Assembly: GCF_002224125.1 (NCBI RefSeq)
Contig: NZ_NCSM01000041.1
Coordinates: 146,531-178,237 of the forward strand
Length of the DNA: 31,707 nucleotides
Source: Streptomyces sp. NBS 14/10
GTDB lineage: Bacteria; Actinomycetota; Actinomycetes; Streptomycetales; Streptomycetaceae
Direction: 5' to 3'
Shown: in pieces, positions 14,475 to 24,186 of the stretch
How positions within the stretch are numbered: the stretch's first letter is position 1
How the letters are laid out: each line of letters opens with the position of its first letter
The notes under the pieces: model-generated
What the model was told of the DNA's origin: nothing
The model's database searches: none
What the model saw: the letters and a program-made list of their open reading frames with translations, nothing else
Translations under genes and position numbers: made by a program

Positions 14475-15968
14475 CTACCGCTGCCACGTGTGCACCGGTT
14501 CGCCGGTGCGCATCAGCTCGCCGTAGCGGCGGGTCATCGCCGCCAGCGCGGCGTCCCGCTCGAGGCCGCTCTCCCGCGCCCGGTGGTACGCGGCGGCCTG
14601 CCAGGACGCGCCGTTGACCCGGCGTCGGCAGCGCTCCTCGATGATCCCCAGGTAGCGCTCCCGGTCGGCGGGCTCGACGCCCCAGGCGTCGAGCCCGGCG
14701 GCGGCCAGCGGCAGCAGTTCCTCCTGGACGAGCCGGACGGCGGGGATCCGCACCATCGAGGAGGACCGGCCGCCCGGCTTGGGCCACCGCAGGACCGCGT
14801 CGATGCCATGGCGGCAGGCCTCATCGAAGTTGGCCGCCGCGGCCTCGAACGGCAGCCGCTTCCATATCGGGCGCGGCTCCTCGGCGAGCGCCCGCACCAG
14901 GCCGTAGTAGAAGGCGGCGTTGGCGATGACGTCGCTGACGGTGGGCCCGGCGGGCAGTACGCGGTTCTCCACCCGCAGATGCGGTACGCCGTCGACGACC
15001 GCGTACACGGGGCGGTTCCAGCGGTAGATGGTGCCGTTGTGCAGCACCAGCTCGCTCAGCCGCGGCACCCCGCCGTCGTCCAGCACCCGCAGCGGATCCT
15101 CGTCGTCCGCGGTCGACAGCAGGGGCGGGAAGAAGCGCAGATTCTCCTCGAACAGCTCGTGTGCGTCGCTGATCCAGCGCTCGCCGAACCAGGTACGCGG
15201 CCGTACGCCCTGGGCCGCGAACTCCGGCGGGCGGACGTCAGTGGCCTGGAGGAACAGCGGCGGGCGGGACTCGCGCCACACCTCCCGGCCGAACAGGAAG
15301 GGGGAGTTGGCGCCCACCGCGATCTGCGCGGCGGCCACCGCCTGGGCCGCGTTCCACACGGCCGCGAACCGGCCCGGGGTCACCTGGAGATGCAGCTGGA
15401 CCGAGGTGCAGGCGGCCTCGGGGGCGATCGAGCCGGAGGCGCAGCGGAACCGCTCCTCGCCCTCGACATCGATCAGGAAATCCTCGCCGCGGGCGGCCAG
15501 CATCTGTTCGTTGAGGAGTTTGTAGCGGTCGTCGTAGGAGAGGTTGGCGGAGCCCAGATCGCGGGCGGCAAGGGTCGGCAGAATTCCGATCATAACGATC
15601 TCGGAGTCCACTTCCCCCGCCTTGCGATCGGCATATGACAAACCGGTCCGGAGCTCTTCCGCCAACTGGTCGAGAACCCTGCCGTGCAAACGGTGCGGCA
15701 CGATATTTACTTCAAGATTGCACTGTCCGAGTTCGGTCTGGAAATCGTGACTCGCGATTCTCTCCAGAACCTCGGCGTTCATCATCCTCGGCATCCCGTC
15801 GGACCCCGCGAGATTCAGCTCGATCTCCAGCCCCATGAGATTCTTGGGGCGGTCGAAACGCTTCTCGGCCAGGAGCCGGGCCAGCGCCTCCAGGCCCTGC
15901 CGGAGCCTGGCGCGCTGCCGCTGCCGCCCGGACGGATCGAACTCTCCGGCTACGACCTTCTCCCCCAT
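14475..15968 (-). CDS. Glutamate-cysteine ligase-family protein
   Basis: 497 residues related to the GCS2 family of ATP-dependent carboxylate-amine ligases. The conserved MGLEIELNL (E48, E50) near the start is the family's metal/ATP-binding strand. LEVNIVPHR (near residue 95), SVQLHLQVTP (about 195) and LRVENRVLPAGPTVSD (about 345) are other core strands. It is longer than EgtA and is not next to ergothioneine genes, so the acceptor amine is unknown. The start ATG 15968 follows GAGGAGG; the frame stays open to 16160, but that extension is atypical lower-GC sequence. Upstream is a long leader with a TAGGCT-like -10. Ortholog-like proteins seem widespread in Streptomyces. Confidence 0.88.
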   Translation of the reverse strand: MGEKVVAGEFDPSGRQRQRARLRQGLEALARLLAEKRFDRPKNLMGLEIELNLAGSDGMPRMMNAEVLERIASHDFQTELGQCNLEVNIVPHRLHGRVLDQLAEELRTGLSYADRKAGEVDSEIVMIGILPTLAARDLGSANLSYDDRYKLLNEQMLAARGEDFLIDVEGEERFRCASGSIAPEAACTSVQLHLQVTPGRFAAVWNAAQAVAAAQIAVGANSPFLFGREVWRESRPPLFLQATDVRPPEFAAQGVRPRTWFGERWISDAHELFEENLRFFPPLLSTADDEDPLRVLDDGGVPRLSELVLHNGTIYRWNRPVYAVVDGVPHLRVENRVLPAGPTVSDVIANAAFYYGLVRALAEEPRPIWKRLPFEAAAANFDEACRHGIDAVLRWPKPGGRSSSMVRIPAVRLVQEELLPLAAAGLDAWGVEPADRERYLGIIEERCRRRVNGASWQAAAYHRARESGLERDAALAAMTRRYGELMRTGEPVHTWQR

Positions 15969-16413
15969 CGAAGCGTCCCTCCTCGAGTGGATCAACGGCT
16001 CTTGGCCGCGCACATCACGCACGATGATGCCCAGCCAATGAGATCGATAACGCCACACATGGACTGCCCAACCGATAGGCTCTGCACAACGCCGGATTGC
16101 CGTGATGAAAAACACCCGCCAGATCAAGCCTACCCAGGCTGGGTTAAAATGCCAGGTCATATCCGTGCATATGGCAGAGAATCGGCGAAAATCCCCTCGT
16201 CCCGGCGGGCCGGATTACTGCTTGCCCGCAATACCGGGGACAGGTACATGAAACACGACGGGAACACTTGTCGTATAAACTCGGCAACCGAGGCAGAGAG
16301 ACAGCGCCCTGACATCTCGTCAGTGCCCCTCTGACCCGCGTTACACCGACAGCGCCATCCGCACCTGGCACGCCAGCGCTCCACCGTGTCTCCGAAGTGA
16401 GAGGCGACCCACC
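15969..16413. other. 445-bp lower-GC intergenic region between divergent genes
   Basis: No convincing gene. It holds a minus-strand -10-like TAGGCT (16127-16132) that would give the ligase gene a leader of about 150 nt, and an overlapping palindrome ACCCAG-G-CTGGGT (16132-16144). There is also CATAT-N6-ATATG (16158-16173), and small plus-strand hairpins CTCGG-CAA-CCGAG (16280-16292) and CTGAC-N5-GTCAG (16309-16323). A TATAAA (16274-16279) could be a -10 for the plus-strand gene at 16414. Confidence 0.5.
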
Positions 16414-16992
16414 ATGCCGCTGCACGTCCCCTCGGCTCCAGCGCCTGCTCTGAACAGCATCCGCACGGCCCTCGGTTCTCCCACCGCCGTCCGCACCCCG
16501 CTCCTCGCCACCCTGGACAGGCCCTTTGAGCTCGAACTTCCCCTGCCCGTCCACGTCCTGGACGACATCACCGCCCCCGACGGCCCGCCGCGCGCCCGGC
16601 TCACCGGATGGCGGTTCCTGATCCGCGACGGTGAGCGCACGGTGGCCTCCGCCGAGGCGATGCTGACGGCCGACGGCTGGGTCTTCTCACACTTCTCCGA
16701 AGGCCCGTACGTGTCCTCGGCCGAACTGGCGCTGAGCCAGGCCGAGTCGCTGCCTTCGGTGTACCAGCCCCGGCTGCTGTCCATTCCGGAGCTGTACATG
16801 CTGACGCTGTGGCTGCGCGGCGAACCTGACGTCGACGCCGAAGAGGGCCACCTCGCCGCGGCCGATCTGCTGGTGCCGCTCACCCCCGCCCCGCCCGGGA
16901 TCGCCGCTCACCGCGCGCACCGCGCCGCGGACCTGCTGCCGGTGCTCACCCTCCGGCTGACCCCGAAGCCGCTGCTGGGCTCCTCGGCCTGA
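16414..16992 (+). CDS. Conserved streptomycete hypothetical protein
   Basis: 192 residues with no domain I can name. It resembles a hypothetical protein that I recall as common in Streptomyces genomes. It is Pro/Leu/Ala-rich, has no membrane segment or signal peptide, and has two recognisable conserved stretches: GWRFLIRDGERTVASAEA (about 68-85) and PRLLSIPELYMLTLWLRG (about 127-144). ATG 16414 is preceded by GAGAGG with a 9-base spacer. It is divergent from the ligase-like gene across a 445-bp regulatory region and followed by a strong hairpin terminator. Cytoplasmic; role unknown. Confidence 0.8.
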   Translation: MPLHVPSAPAPALNSIRTALGSPTAVRTPLLATLDRPFELELPLPVHVLDDITAPDGPPRARLTGWRFLIRDGERTVASAEAMLTADGWVFSHFSEGPYVSSAELALSQAESLPSVYQPRLLSIPELYMLTLWLRGEPDVDAEEGHLAAADLLVPLTPAPPGIAAHRAHRAADLLPVLTLRLTPKPLLGSSA

Positions 16993-17023
16993 CCGCCCGC
17001 GGCCGAGCGCCGCCCGCGCCCCC

Positions 17024-17058
17024 GAGCGCCCCGTGATCCCCCGGATCGCGGGGCGCTC
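17024..17058 (+). terminator. Terminator after the hypothetical gene
   Basis: GAGCGCCCCGTGATC (17024-17038), loop CCCCG, then GATCGCGGGGCGCTC (17044-17058). The stem is 15 bp with one G-U pair, 31 bp after the stop codon at 16992. Confidence 0.8.
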
Positions 17059-17268
17059 CGCTGCGGGCTCGTAACAGTCCCGGCAGGATGAACCGCCGAC
17101 CGGGTGGATGCGTCATTATCTAGCGGGTACCGGTGCCGCGAAATCCGTGCGAAAACCGGCCCTTAGGGCAACACTTGGAGCAACAGACCGACTGACCAAC
17201 GGGGGGCGGCCATGACTGCCGCAGCAAGTCACAGGACACTCACCACACCGCAGCGAGAGATCCCTTCC

Positions 17269-17475
17269 ATGTGCCAGCACCAGCCACCGTGCCCGTCTGC
17301 CGACTCCGCCGACCGGGAGGCCGCCCATCTCGTGGCGCACCACCCCGAGCAGGGCTGGAGCCTGCTGTGCAACGGCGTCCTCTGCTTCGAGGACACCGGT
17401 GAGCTTCTGCCGGACGGGCAGATCATCGCACCGCACCGGCCGCTGGACGCCGAGCGCGTCGTCACGGCGGCCTAG
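17269..17475 (+). CDS. DUF5999-family small protein
   Basis: 68 residues starting MCQHQPPCPSADSADREA, a small streptomycete family of unknown function. Two N-terminal cysteines (C2, C8) with H4 and a later cysteine (LLCNGVLCFEDTGELLPDG) could bind a metal. The end IIAPHRPLDAERVVTAA is also family-typical. The ATG at 17269 gives the family N-terminus but has a weak ribosome site (GAGAGA). An in-frame ATG at 17212 has a strong GGGGGG ribosome site and would add 19 residues, so the true start is open. It is convergent with gcvP across two stacked hairpins. Confidence 0.8.
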   Translation: MCQHQPPCPSADSADREAAHLVAHHPEQGWSLLCNGVLCFEDTGELLPDGQIIAPHRPLDAERVVTAA

Positions 17476-17485
17476 CGAACCTTCA

Positions 17486-17538
17486 GGGGCCGGCGCCTCA
17501 GCCGCACCGGCCCCGTACCCGACCGGGCCCGCCCGGTC
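17486..17538. terminator. Two stacked hairpins between DUF5999 and gcvP
   Basis: GGGGCCGG-N13-CCGGCCCC (17486-17514) is followed by GACCGGG-CCCG-CCCGGTC (17521-17538), both perfect. They lie between convergent stops and probably serve both genes. Confidence 0.75.
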
Positions 17539-17555
17539 AGGTCTCGTACGACCGA

Positions 17556-20450
<2,895 letters not shown>

Positions 20451-20483
20451 CTGCGAGGCCTCCTGGTCTGTACGACCTACGAG

Positions 20484-20505
20484 GGGCACCACGGTGCGGG
20501 TGCCC
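20484..20505 (-). promoter_or_regulatory. Hairpin between glycine aptamer 2 and gcvP start
   Basis: GGGCACC-N8-GGTGCCC is a perfect 7-bp stem between the second aptamer and the ribosome site (20457-20464). It is the best candidate for part of the expression platform. A CCTCCTC in aptamer 2 could also pair with the AGGAGG ribosome site, implying translational control. That is inference. Confidence 0.4.
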
Positions 20506-20510
20506 GAACG

Positions 20511-20728
20511 GCCTCCCCCTCTGTCATCTCAACCTGAGAGCTTCACCGGGCCCGCGGGCGGCGAGCCGGCTTTCACCGTCGGTGAGGAGGGGTTCCGGAG
20601 CCGTACTCGCCCGTGGCCCGCCCTGCTTTCCAGAGTGACCTCACCCGCGCGGTACGTGTGCCTGAGAGATTCCGGGGAGGATTTGCTCCTTCGGCGCCTC
20701 CGACGACGTCGGCGGAGGGCTCTCCCGC
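20511..20728 (-). promoter_or_regulatory. Tandem glycine riboswitch of gcvP
   Basis: On the minus strand the leader carries two glycine aptamers in series. Aptamer 1 (about 20728-20622) has GCGGGAGAGCC, GCCGAAGGAGCAAA, the conserved TCTCTCAGGCA and CACTCTGGAAAGCAG. Aptamer 2 (about 20618-20511) has CACCGACGGTGAAAGCC, GCTCTCAGGTTGA and GATGACAGAGGGGGA. These are the hallmark sequences of the gcvT-type element, which binds glycine in both aptamers and usually turns cleavage genes on when glycine is abundant. Confidence 0.95.
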
Positions 20729-20749
20729 ACGGGGTCTGCAGCCACCGTC

Positions 20750-20755
20750 AGCCTA
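20750..20755 (-). promoter_or_regulatory. -10 box of the gcvP riboswitch transcript
   Basis: TAGGCT on the minus strand lies about 15 bases upstream of the calculated 5' end of aptamer 1, the right place for the transcript start. The -35 is not obvious. Confidence 0.55.
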
Positions 20756-20853
20756 CCAGCGAGCCTGTCGCCAGGGTTTTTGGGGAAAGCGCTCGAGTGG
20801 ACGCGCGCGGCGTTGTGGCTTTTCGTAGGGATCACAAGGAAACAGGGGGATTC

Positions 20854-21201
20854 ATGGAAAAATCGCCACCTGTGGGAGAGAGTGTGCAGACCGACATCGA
20901 TCCGCGGACCCTCATCGGCCGCAAGGCCTTCGACCGCGATGGCGCGAAGATCGGCACCGTGGACGAGGTCTACCTCGACGACGCGACCGGCGAGCCGGAG
21001 TGGGCGGCGGTACGCACCGGCCTGTTCAGCCGGGACGTGTTCGTGCCCCTCGAACCGAGCCAGGTCATCGACGACACGCTGCGGGTGCCGTACGAACGGG
21101 CGCTCATCAAGGACGCACCGGACTTCGGGGTCGGCCGCCATCTGTCGCCCGAGCAGGAGCTGCAGCTCTACCACCACTACGGCCTGGACGTCACCGGCTG
21201 A
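20854..21201 (+). CDS. PRC-barrel domain protein
   Basis: 115 residues. The PRC-barrel fold runs from about residue 15 to 85: DIDPRTLIGRKAFDRDGAKI, then TVDEVYLDDATGEPEWAAVRTGLF and DVFVPLEPSQVIDDTLRVPY. The conserved tail is GVGRHLSPEQELQLYHHYGLD. PRC barrels occur in photosynthetic reaction-centre H subunits and RimM, and as stand-alone stress-linked proteins in actinomycetes. The role here is unknown. I start at ATG 20854 (GGGGGA 4-8 bases upstream). A GTG at 20884 with GGGAG upstream gives the shorter N-terminus (MQTDID) I expect for relatives, so either is possible. The 3' end overlaps the convergent polymerase IV gene by 25 bp. Confidence 0.85.
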   Translation: MEKSPPVGESVQTDIDPRTLIGRKAFDRDGAKIGTVDEVYLDDATGEPEWAAVRTGLFSRDVFVPLEPSQVIDDTLRVPYERALIKDAPDFGVGRHLSPEQELQLYHHYGLDVTG

Positions 21202-22691
21202 CCTCGGTGCGGCTCCCGGCCCGAGCCCGGGTCGTGGCCCGACCGCTGGCCCTCGCCCCGGCCCTCGTCCTCGGCCGGGGCGTCGGTGGTGGCCGGGGCG
21301 TCGGCGTCGCTCTCGGCGGGCCGGATCAGCGGCAGCGGGTCCGCGGGCTCCAGCGCCGGGTCGTCGACCGCGAACGTCCGCACCCGGCCCGGTCTCGACC
21401 AGGGCTCCTCGAAGCGCACGGTCACCCGCCCGACCCCGCTGCCCTGCACCCACCCCGCCCCGAACTCCGCATGCCGTACATCGCAGCCGGGCAGCCAGCG
21501 GCGGGGCCGGTCGGCGCCCTCGTCGTCCTCCAGGGCCGCCAGGGCGGCCTCCGGTGTCCCTCCGGCCTCGCCCGTCCCCCCGGCGGCCTCCTGAGCCTCC
21601 TGGGCCTCATGAGCGGCCTGGGCGGCCTGGGCGAACAGATCCTCCTGGGTGTAGTCCGCCAGGCCGCTCACGCCCACTCCCAGCAGCCGCACACCCGCCG
21701 TGGTGTCCACGCCTTCCAGCAGCCGCGCCGCGGCCTCCCGCACCACCGCCGGATCGTCCGTCGGCCCGCGCAGCGTCTCCGAGCGGGTCAGCGTGGAGAA
21801 GTCGTACCGCCGCACCTTGAGCACGACCGTGCGCCCCGAACGGCCGGCCCCGCGCAGCCGCCGCACACACCGGTCGGCGAGCCGCGCCACCTCCAGCTGC
21901 ACCCGCGTGCGGTCGGTGAGGTCGACGTCGTACGTGTCCTCCACCGATACGGACTTGGCGTCCCGCTCGGCCACGACCGGCCGGTCGTCCTGCCCACAGG
22001 CCATGACGTACAGCGAGGCGCCATGGGCCTTGCCCAGCAGCCGGACCAGTTCCTCCTCCCCCGCCTCCCTCGTCTCGGCGACGGTGGTGATCCCGGCCCG
22101 GCGCAGCGCCTCCGCGGTGGCCGGGCCCACCCCGGGCAGGGTGCGCACCGTCAGCGGCCCCAGCAGCTCCCGCTCGGTGCCCGGCTCGATGAGCACCAGC
22201 CCATCGGGCTTGGCCCGCTCGGAGGCGATCTTGGCGAGCATCTTGGACCCGGCCAGGCCCACCGAGCCGGTCAGCCCGGTCGCGGCCACGATGTCCGCGC
22301 GCAGCCGCTCCCCCACGGCCAGCGCCGCCCCGGCCGTGGCCGGGACACCGCCCGCCTCCAGATCCACGAACGCCTCGTCCAGGCTCAGCGGCTCGACCAG
22401 CGGGGACAGGCCGGCCAGCAGGGCCATGACCCCGTCACTCACCTGGCGGTACAGGGAGAAGCGGGGGGTGAGATACGCGGCGTTCGGACACAGGCGGCGG
22501 GCCTGGGCCATCGCCATGGCCGAGTGGACCCCGAACACCCGCGCCTCGTAGGAAGCCGTGGCCACCACGCCGCGCGGCCCCAGGCCGCCGACGATCACCG
22601 GCTTGCCGCGCAGGCTGGGCTTGGCCGCCTGCTCCGCCGAGGCGTAGAAGGCGTCCATGTCCAGATGCAGAATCGTCGGCGCACCCCTCAC
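21177..22691 (-). CDS. dinB: DNA polymerase IV (Y family)
   Basis: 504 residues from GTG 22691. The Y-family core (1-355) shows HLDMDAFYASAEQ (catalytic D11) and LSLDEAFVDL (D105-E106), the helix-hairpin-helix RTLPGVGPATAEALRRAGI and the little-finger domain. The beta-clamp motif QEDLF follows at 349-353. After it comes an Ala/Glu/Gln-rich linker and then an extra Tudor-like strand region (about 401-454, VRHAEFGAGWVQGSGVGRVT) and an acidic tail. It carries out error-prone translesion synthesis. The longer frame to 22778 runs through the promoter and is rejected. The transcript probably starts at the GTG (leaderless), from a DNA-damage-type promoter. Confidence 0.95.
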   Translation of the reverse strand: MRGAPTILHLDMDAFYASAEQAAKPSLRGKPVIVGGLGPRGVVATASYEARVFGVHSAMAMAQARRLCPNAAYLTPRFSLYRQVSDGVMALLAGLSPLVEPLSLDEAFVDLEAGGVPATAGAALAVGERLRADIVAATGLTGSVGLAGSKMLAKIASERAKPDGLVLIEPGTERELLGPLTVRTLPGVGPATAEALRRAGITTVAETREAGEEELVRLLGKAHGASLYVMACGQDDRPVVAERDAKSVSVEDTYDVDLTDRTRVQLEVARLADRCVRRLRGAGRSGRTVVLKVRRYDFSTLTRSETLRGPTDDPAVVREAAARLLEGVDTTAGVRLLGVGVSGLADYTQEDLFAQAAQAAHEAQEAQEAAGGTGEAGGTPEAALAALEDDEGADRPRRWLPGCDVRHAEFGAGWVQGSGVGRVTVRFEEPWSRPGRVRTFAVDDPALEPADPLPLIRPAESDADAPATTDAPAEDEGRGEGQRSGHDPGSGREPHRGQPVTSRP

Positions 22692-22699
22692 ACCTACAG

Positions 22700-22775
22700 A
22701 TGCTGCCGCATGCCACTGACAATCGGGACTACCCATCTGGACTGCCAGTCGGCCCACGGGCCACTGACAATCGGG
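22700..22775 (-). promoter_or_regulatory. DNA-damage promoter of dinB with two TTGTCAGTGGC motifs
   Basis: The 16-bp sequence CCCGATTGTCAGTGGC occurs twice on the minus strand, at 22727-22712 and 22775-22760, 48 bp apart. The proximal copy reads TTGTCAGTG-N8-CAGCAT, close to the PafBC/RecA-independent motif tTGTCRgtg-N8-TAnnnT. It would place the transcript start at the GTG codon. The distal copy has no -10. A perfect GACTG-C-CAGTC palindrome (22740-22750) sits between them. Confidence 0.75.
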
Positions 22776-22805
22776 CACCGACGACCGGGGGCGGCGGCTC
22801 CGCGC

Positions 22806-23432
22806 TCAGCCCGCGCGGTTGCGGCGCCGGGCGAGTTCGTCGGTGGGGTTGGGCCCCACCAGCGTCTCGCCGGTGTCCACGCGCTCGCCGTGGAGCTGTG
22901 CCAGCGCGCTCTCCACGTCCCGCCACACCACGCCCACGGCGATCCCGAAGACGCCCTGGCCGCCCTGGAGCAGGTCGACCACCTCATCGGGCGAGGTGCA
23001 TTCGTAGACCGTCGCCCCGTCGCTCATCAGCGTCATCTGGGCGAGGTCGTCGAGGCCGCGCGAGCGCAGATGCTGGACGGCGGCCCGGATGTTCTGCAGG
23101 GACACGCCGGTGTCCAGAAGCCGCTTGACGATCTTGAGGACGACGACGTCCCGGAAGCTGTAGAGCCGCTGGCTGCCCGAGCCGTACGCGGGCCGCACGC
23201 TCGGCTCCACGAGCCCGGTGCGCGCCCAGTAGTCCAGCTGGCGGTAGGTGATGCCGGCGGCCGCACAGGCGGTCGGCCCGCGATAGCCCACCTTCTCGGG
23301 CTTCGCCACGGCGCCTTCGCGCGGCGGCGTGGCCTGTGCCGCCACCCGAGCCTTCAGTACCGGTTCGGCCGGTACGCCCCCAGGGAGCGTATACGGACCG
23401 CCTGCCGCCGTGCCGTCGCCGCTGCTTCTCAC
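22806..23432 (-). CDS. MerR-family regulator (second MerR of the garA block)
   Basis: 208 residues from GTG 23432, which has GGAGG five bases upstream; the frame to 23510 runs through the promoter. A disordered N-terminus of about 45 residues precedes the MerR helix-turn-helix (about 55-125): GPTACAAAGITYRQLDYWARTG, RLYSFRDVVVLKIVKRLLDTG. The C-terminal part (about 130-195) contains VVDLLQGGQGVFGIAVGVVW, the putative effector or dimer region. By position it corresponds to the Rv1830-type regulator of mycobacteria, implicated in growth control. No cysteine metal motif is seen, so it is not a metal sensor. It probably controls itself through the nearby palindromes. Confidence 0.9.
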   Translation of the reverse strand: MRSSGDGTAAGGPYTLPGGVPAEPVLKARVAAQATPPREGAVAKPEKVGYRGPTACAAAGITYRQLDYWARTGLVEPSVRPAYGSGSQRLYSFRDVVVLKIVKRLLDTGVSLQNIRAAVQHLRSRGLDDLAQMTLMSDGATVYECTSPDEVVDLLQGGQGVFGIAVGVVWRDVESALAQLHGERVDTGETLVGPNPTDELARRRNRAG

Positions 23433-23461
23433 GCCGACCTCCGTCCTCGACCTGCCTTCTC

Positions 23462-23490
23462 GACGGTAGGCAGTCACCCGGGGTGCGTCA
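23462..23490 (-). promoter_or_regulatory. Promoter of the second merR gene
   Basis: TTGACG (23485-23490) and TACCGT (23462-23467) on the minus strand with a 17-bp spacer, about 30 bp before the GTG at 23432. This is the best consensus-like promoter in the window. Confidence 0.65.
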
Positions 23491-23499
23491 ACGATCGCC

Positions 23500-23525
23500 A
23501 CACTCGGCACGCCGAGTGATAATCA
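23500..23525. promoter_or_regulatory. Overlapping palindromes upstream of the merR promoter
   Basis: CACTCGGC-AC-GCCGAGTG (23500-23517, perfect 8-bp arms) overlaps GTGAT-A-ATCAC (23515-23525). They lie 10 bp upstream of the -35 on the minus strand and look like regulator-binding sites. Confidence 0.55.
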
Positions 23526-23537
23526 CCCTAAGAGTGG

Positions 23538-23601
23538 TTTCCCGTATCCCTCTTGCGGGAAAGGCTACTCGAATGTGCTGTCGAAGACCGGCGAACAGCA
23601 C
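23538..23601 (-). terminator. Two hairpins after the bfn gene
   Basis: TTTCCCG-N11-CGGGAAA (23538-23562) and GTGCTGT-N13-ACAGCAC (23575-23601) have perfect 7-bp stems. They lie 60-120 bp downstream of the bifunctional-nuclease gene. Neither has a T-run on the minus strand, so termination is likely but not certain. Confidence 0.5.
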
Positions 23602-23660
23602 AGCTTGAGCACGGCTCACGGTCCGCCGCGCCCTGGCCGCCGATGGCTCGCCGGCCGGGC

Positions 23661-24134
23661 TCACTGGCTGCTGGTGCCGAAGTCCTCGGGCGAGATCTGG
23701 TCGAGGAACTCGCGGAACTTCTCCACCTCGTCCTCCTGCTCGTCCGGGATGGCGATCCCCGCGTCGTCCAGCACCCCGTCACTGCCGTAGATCGGCGTGC
23801 CGGTGCGCAGCGCCAGCGCTATGGCGTCGGACGGCCGGGCGCTGACCTCCACACCGCTGGCGAACACCAGCTCCGCGTAGAAGACACCCTCGCGCAGGTC
23901 CGTGATGCGGACTTCGGTGAGCTGCTGGCCGACCGCGTCGAGCACGTCCTTGAAGAGGTCGTGGGTCAGCGGGCGCGCCGGAGCCATGCCCTGCTGAGCG
24001 AAGGCGATCGCCGTCGCCTCTCCCGGTCCGATCCAGATGGGGAGGTAGCGGTCGCCTCCTACCTCGCGCAGGAGCACGATCGGTTGGTTGGAGGGCATCT
24101 CCACCCGGACACCCACGACGTCGAGCTCGTTCAC
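23661..24134 (-). CDS. Bifunctional nuclease-family (BFN/DUF151) protein
   Basis: 157 residues. The BFN domain (about 1-135) begins MNELDVVGVRVEMPSNQPIV and includes LPIWIGPGEATAIAFAQQG, VFYAELVFASGVEVSARPSDAIALALRTG and PIYGSDGVLDDAGI. A charged tail with EQEDEVEKFREFLDQI closes it. Plant BFN proteins have RNase and DNase activity; bacterial members such as Rv1829 are poorly characterised. It lies between the two MerR genes, as in mycobacteria. The GTG at 24134 is 8 bases after TAGGGT, which could be a -10 of a leaderless transcript. Confidence 0.93.
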   Translation of the reverse strand: MNELDVVGVRVEMPSNQPIVLLREVGGDRYLPIWIGPGEATAIAFAQQGMAPARPLTHDLFKDVLDAVGQQLTEVRITDLREGVFYAELVFASGVEVSARPSDAIALALRTGTPIYGSDGVLDDAGIAIPDEQEDEVEKFREFLDQISPEDFGTSSQ

Positions 24135-24186
24135 ACAGCAACCCTAGGACGTGCCCGGCCGGTTTGGATAGTCGGGACCGAGCCGG

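Noticed and set aside
14399..14617. Plus- and minus-strand frames both starting MSIGQRHA
   Set aside because: Produced by the 30-bp palindrome, not by gene duplication.
14475..16160. 561-codon reading of the ligase-like gene
   Set aside because: The added 64 residues lie in lower-GC intergenic sequence; the ribosome site and family start support 15968.
21000..23519. 839-codon plus-strand frame across PRC, dinB and merR
   Set aside because: Runs antisense through two well-supported genes and their promoters.
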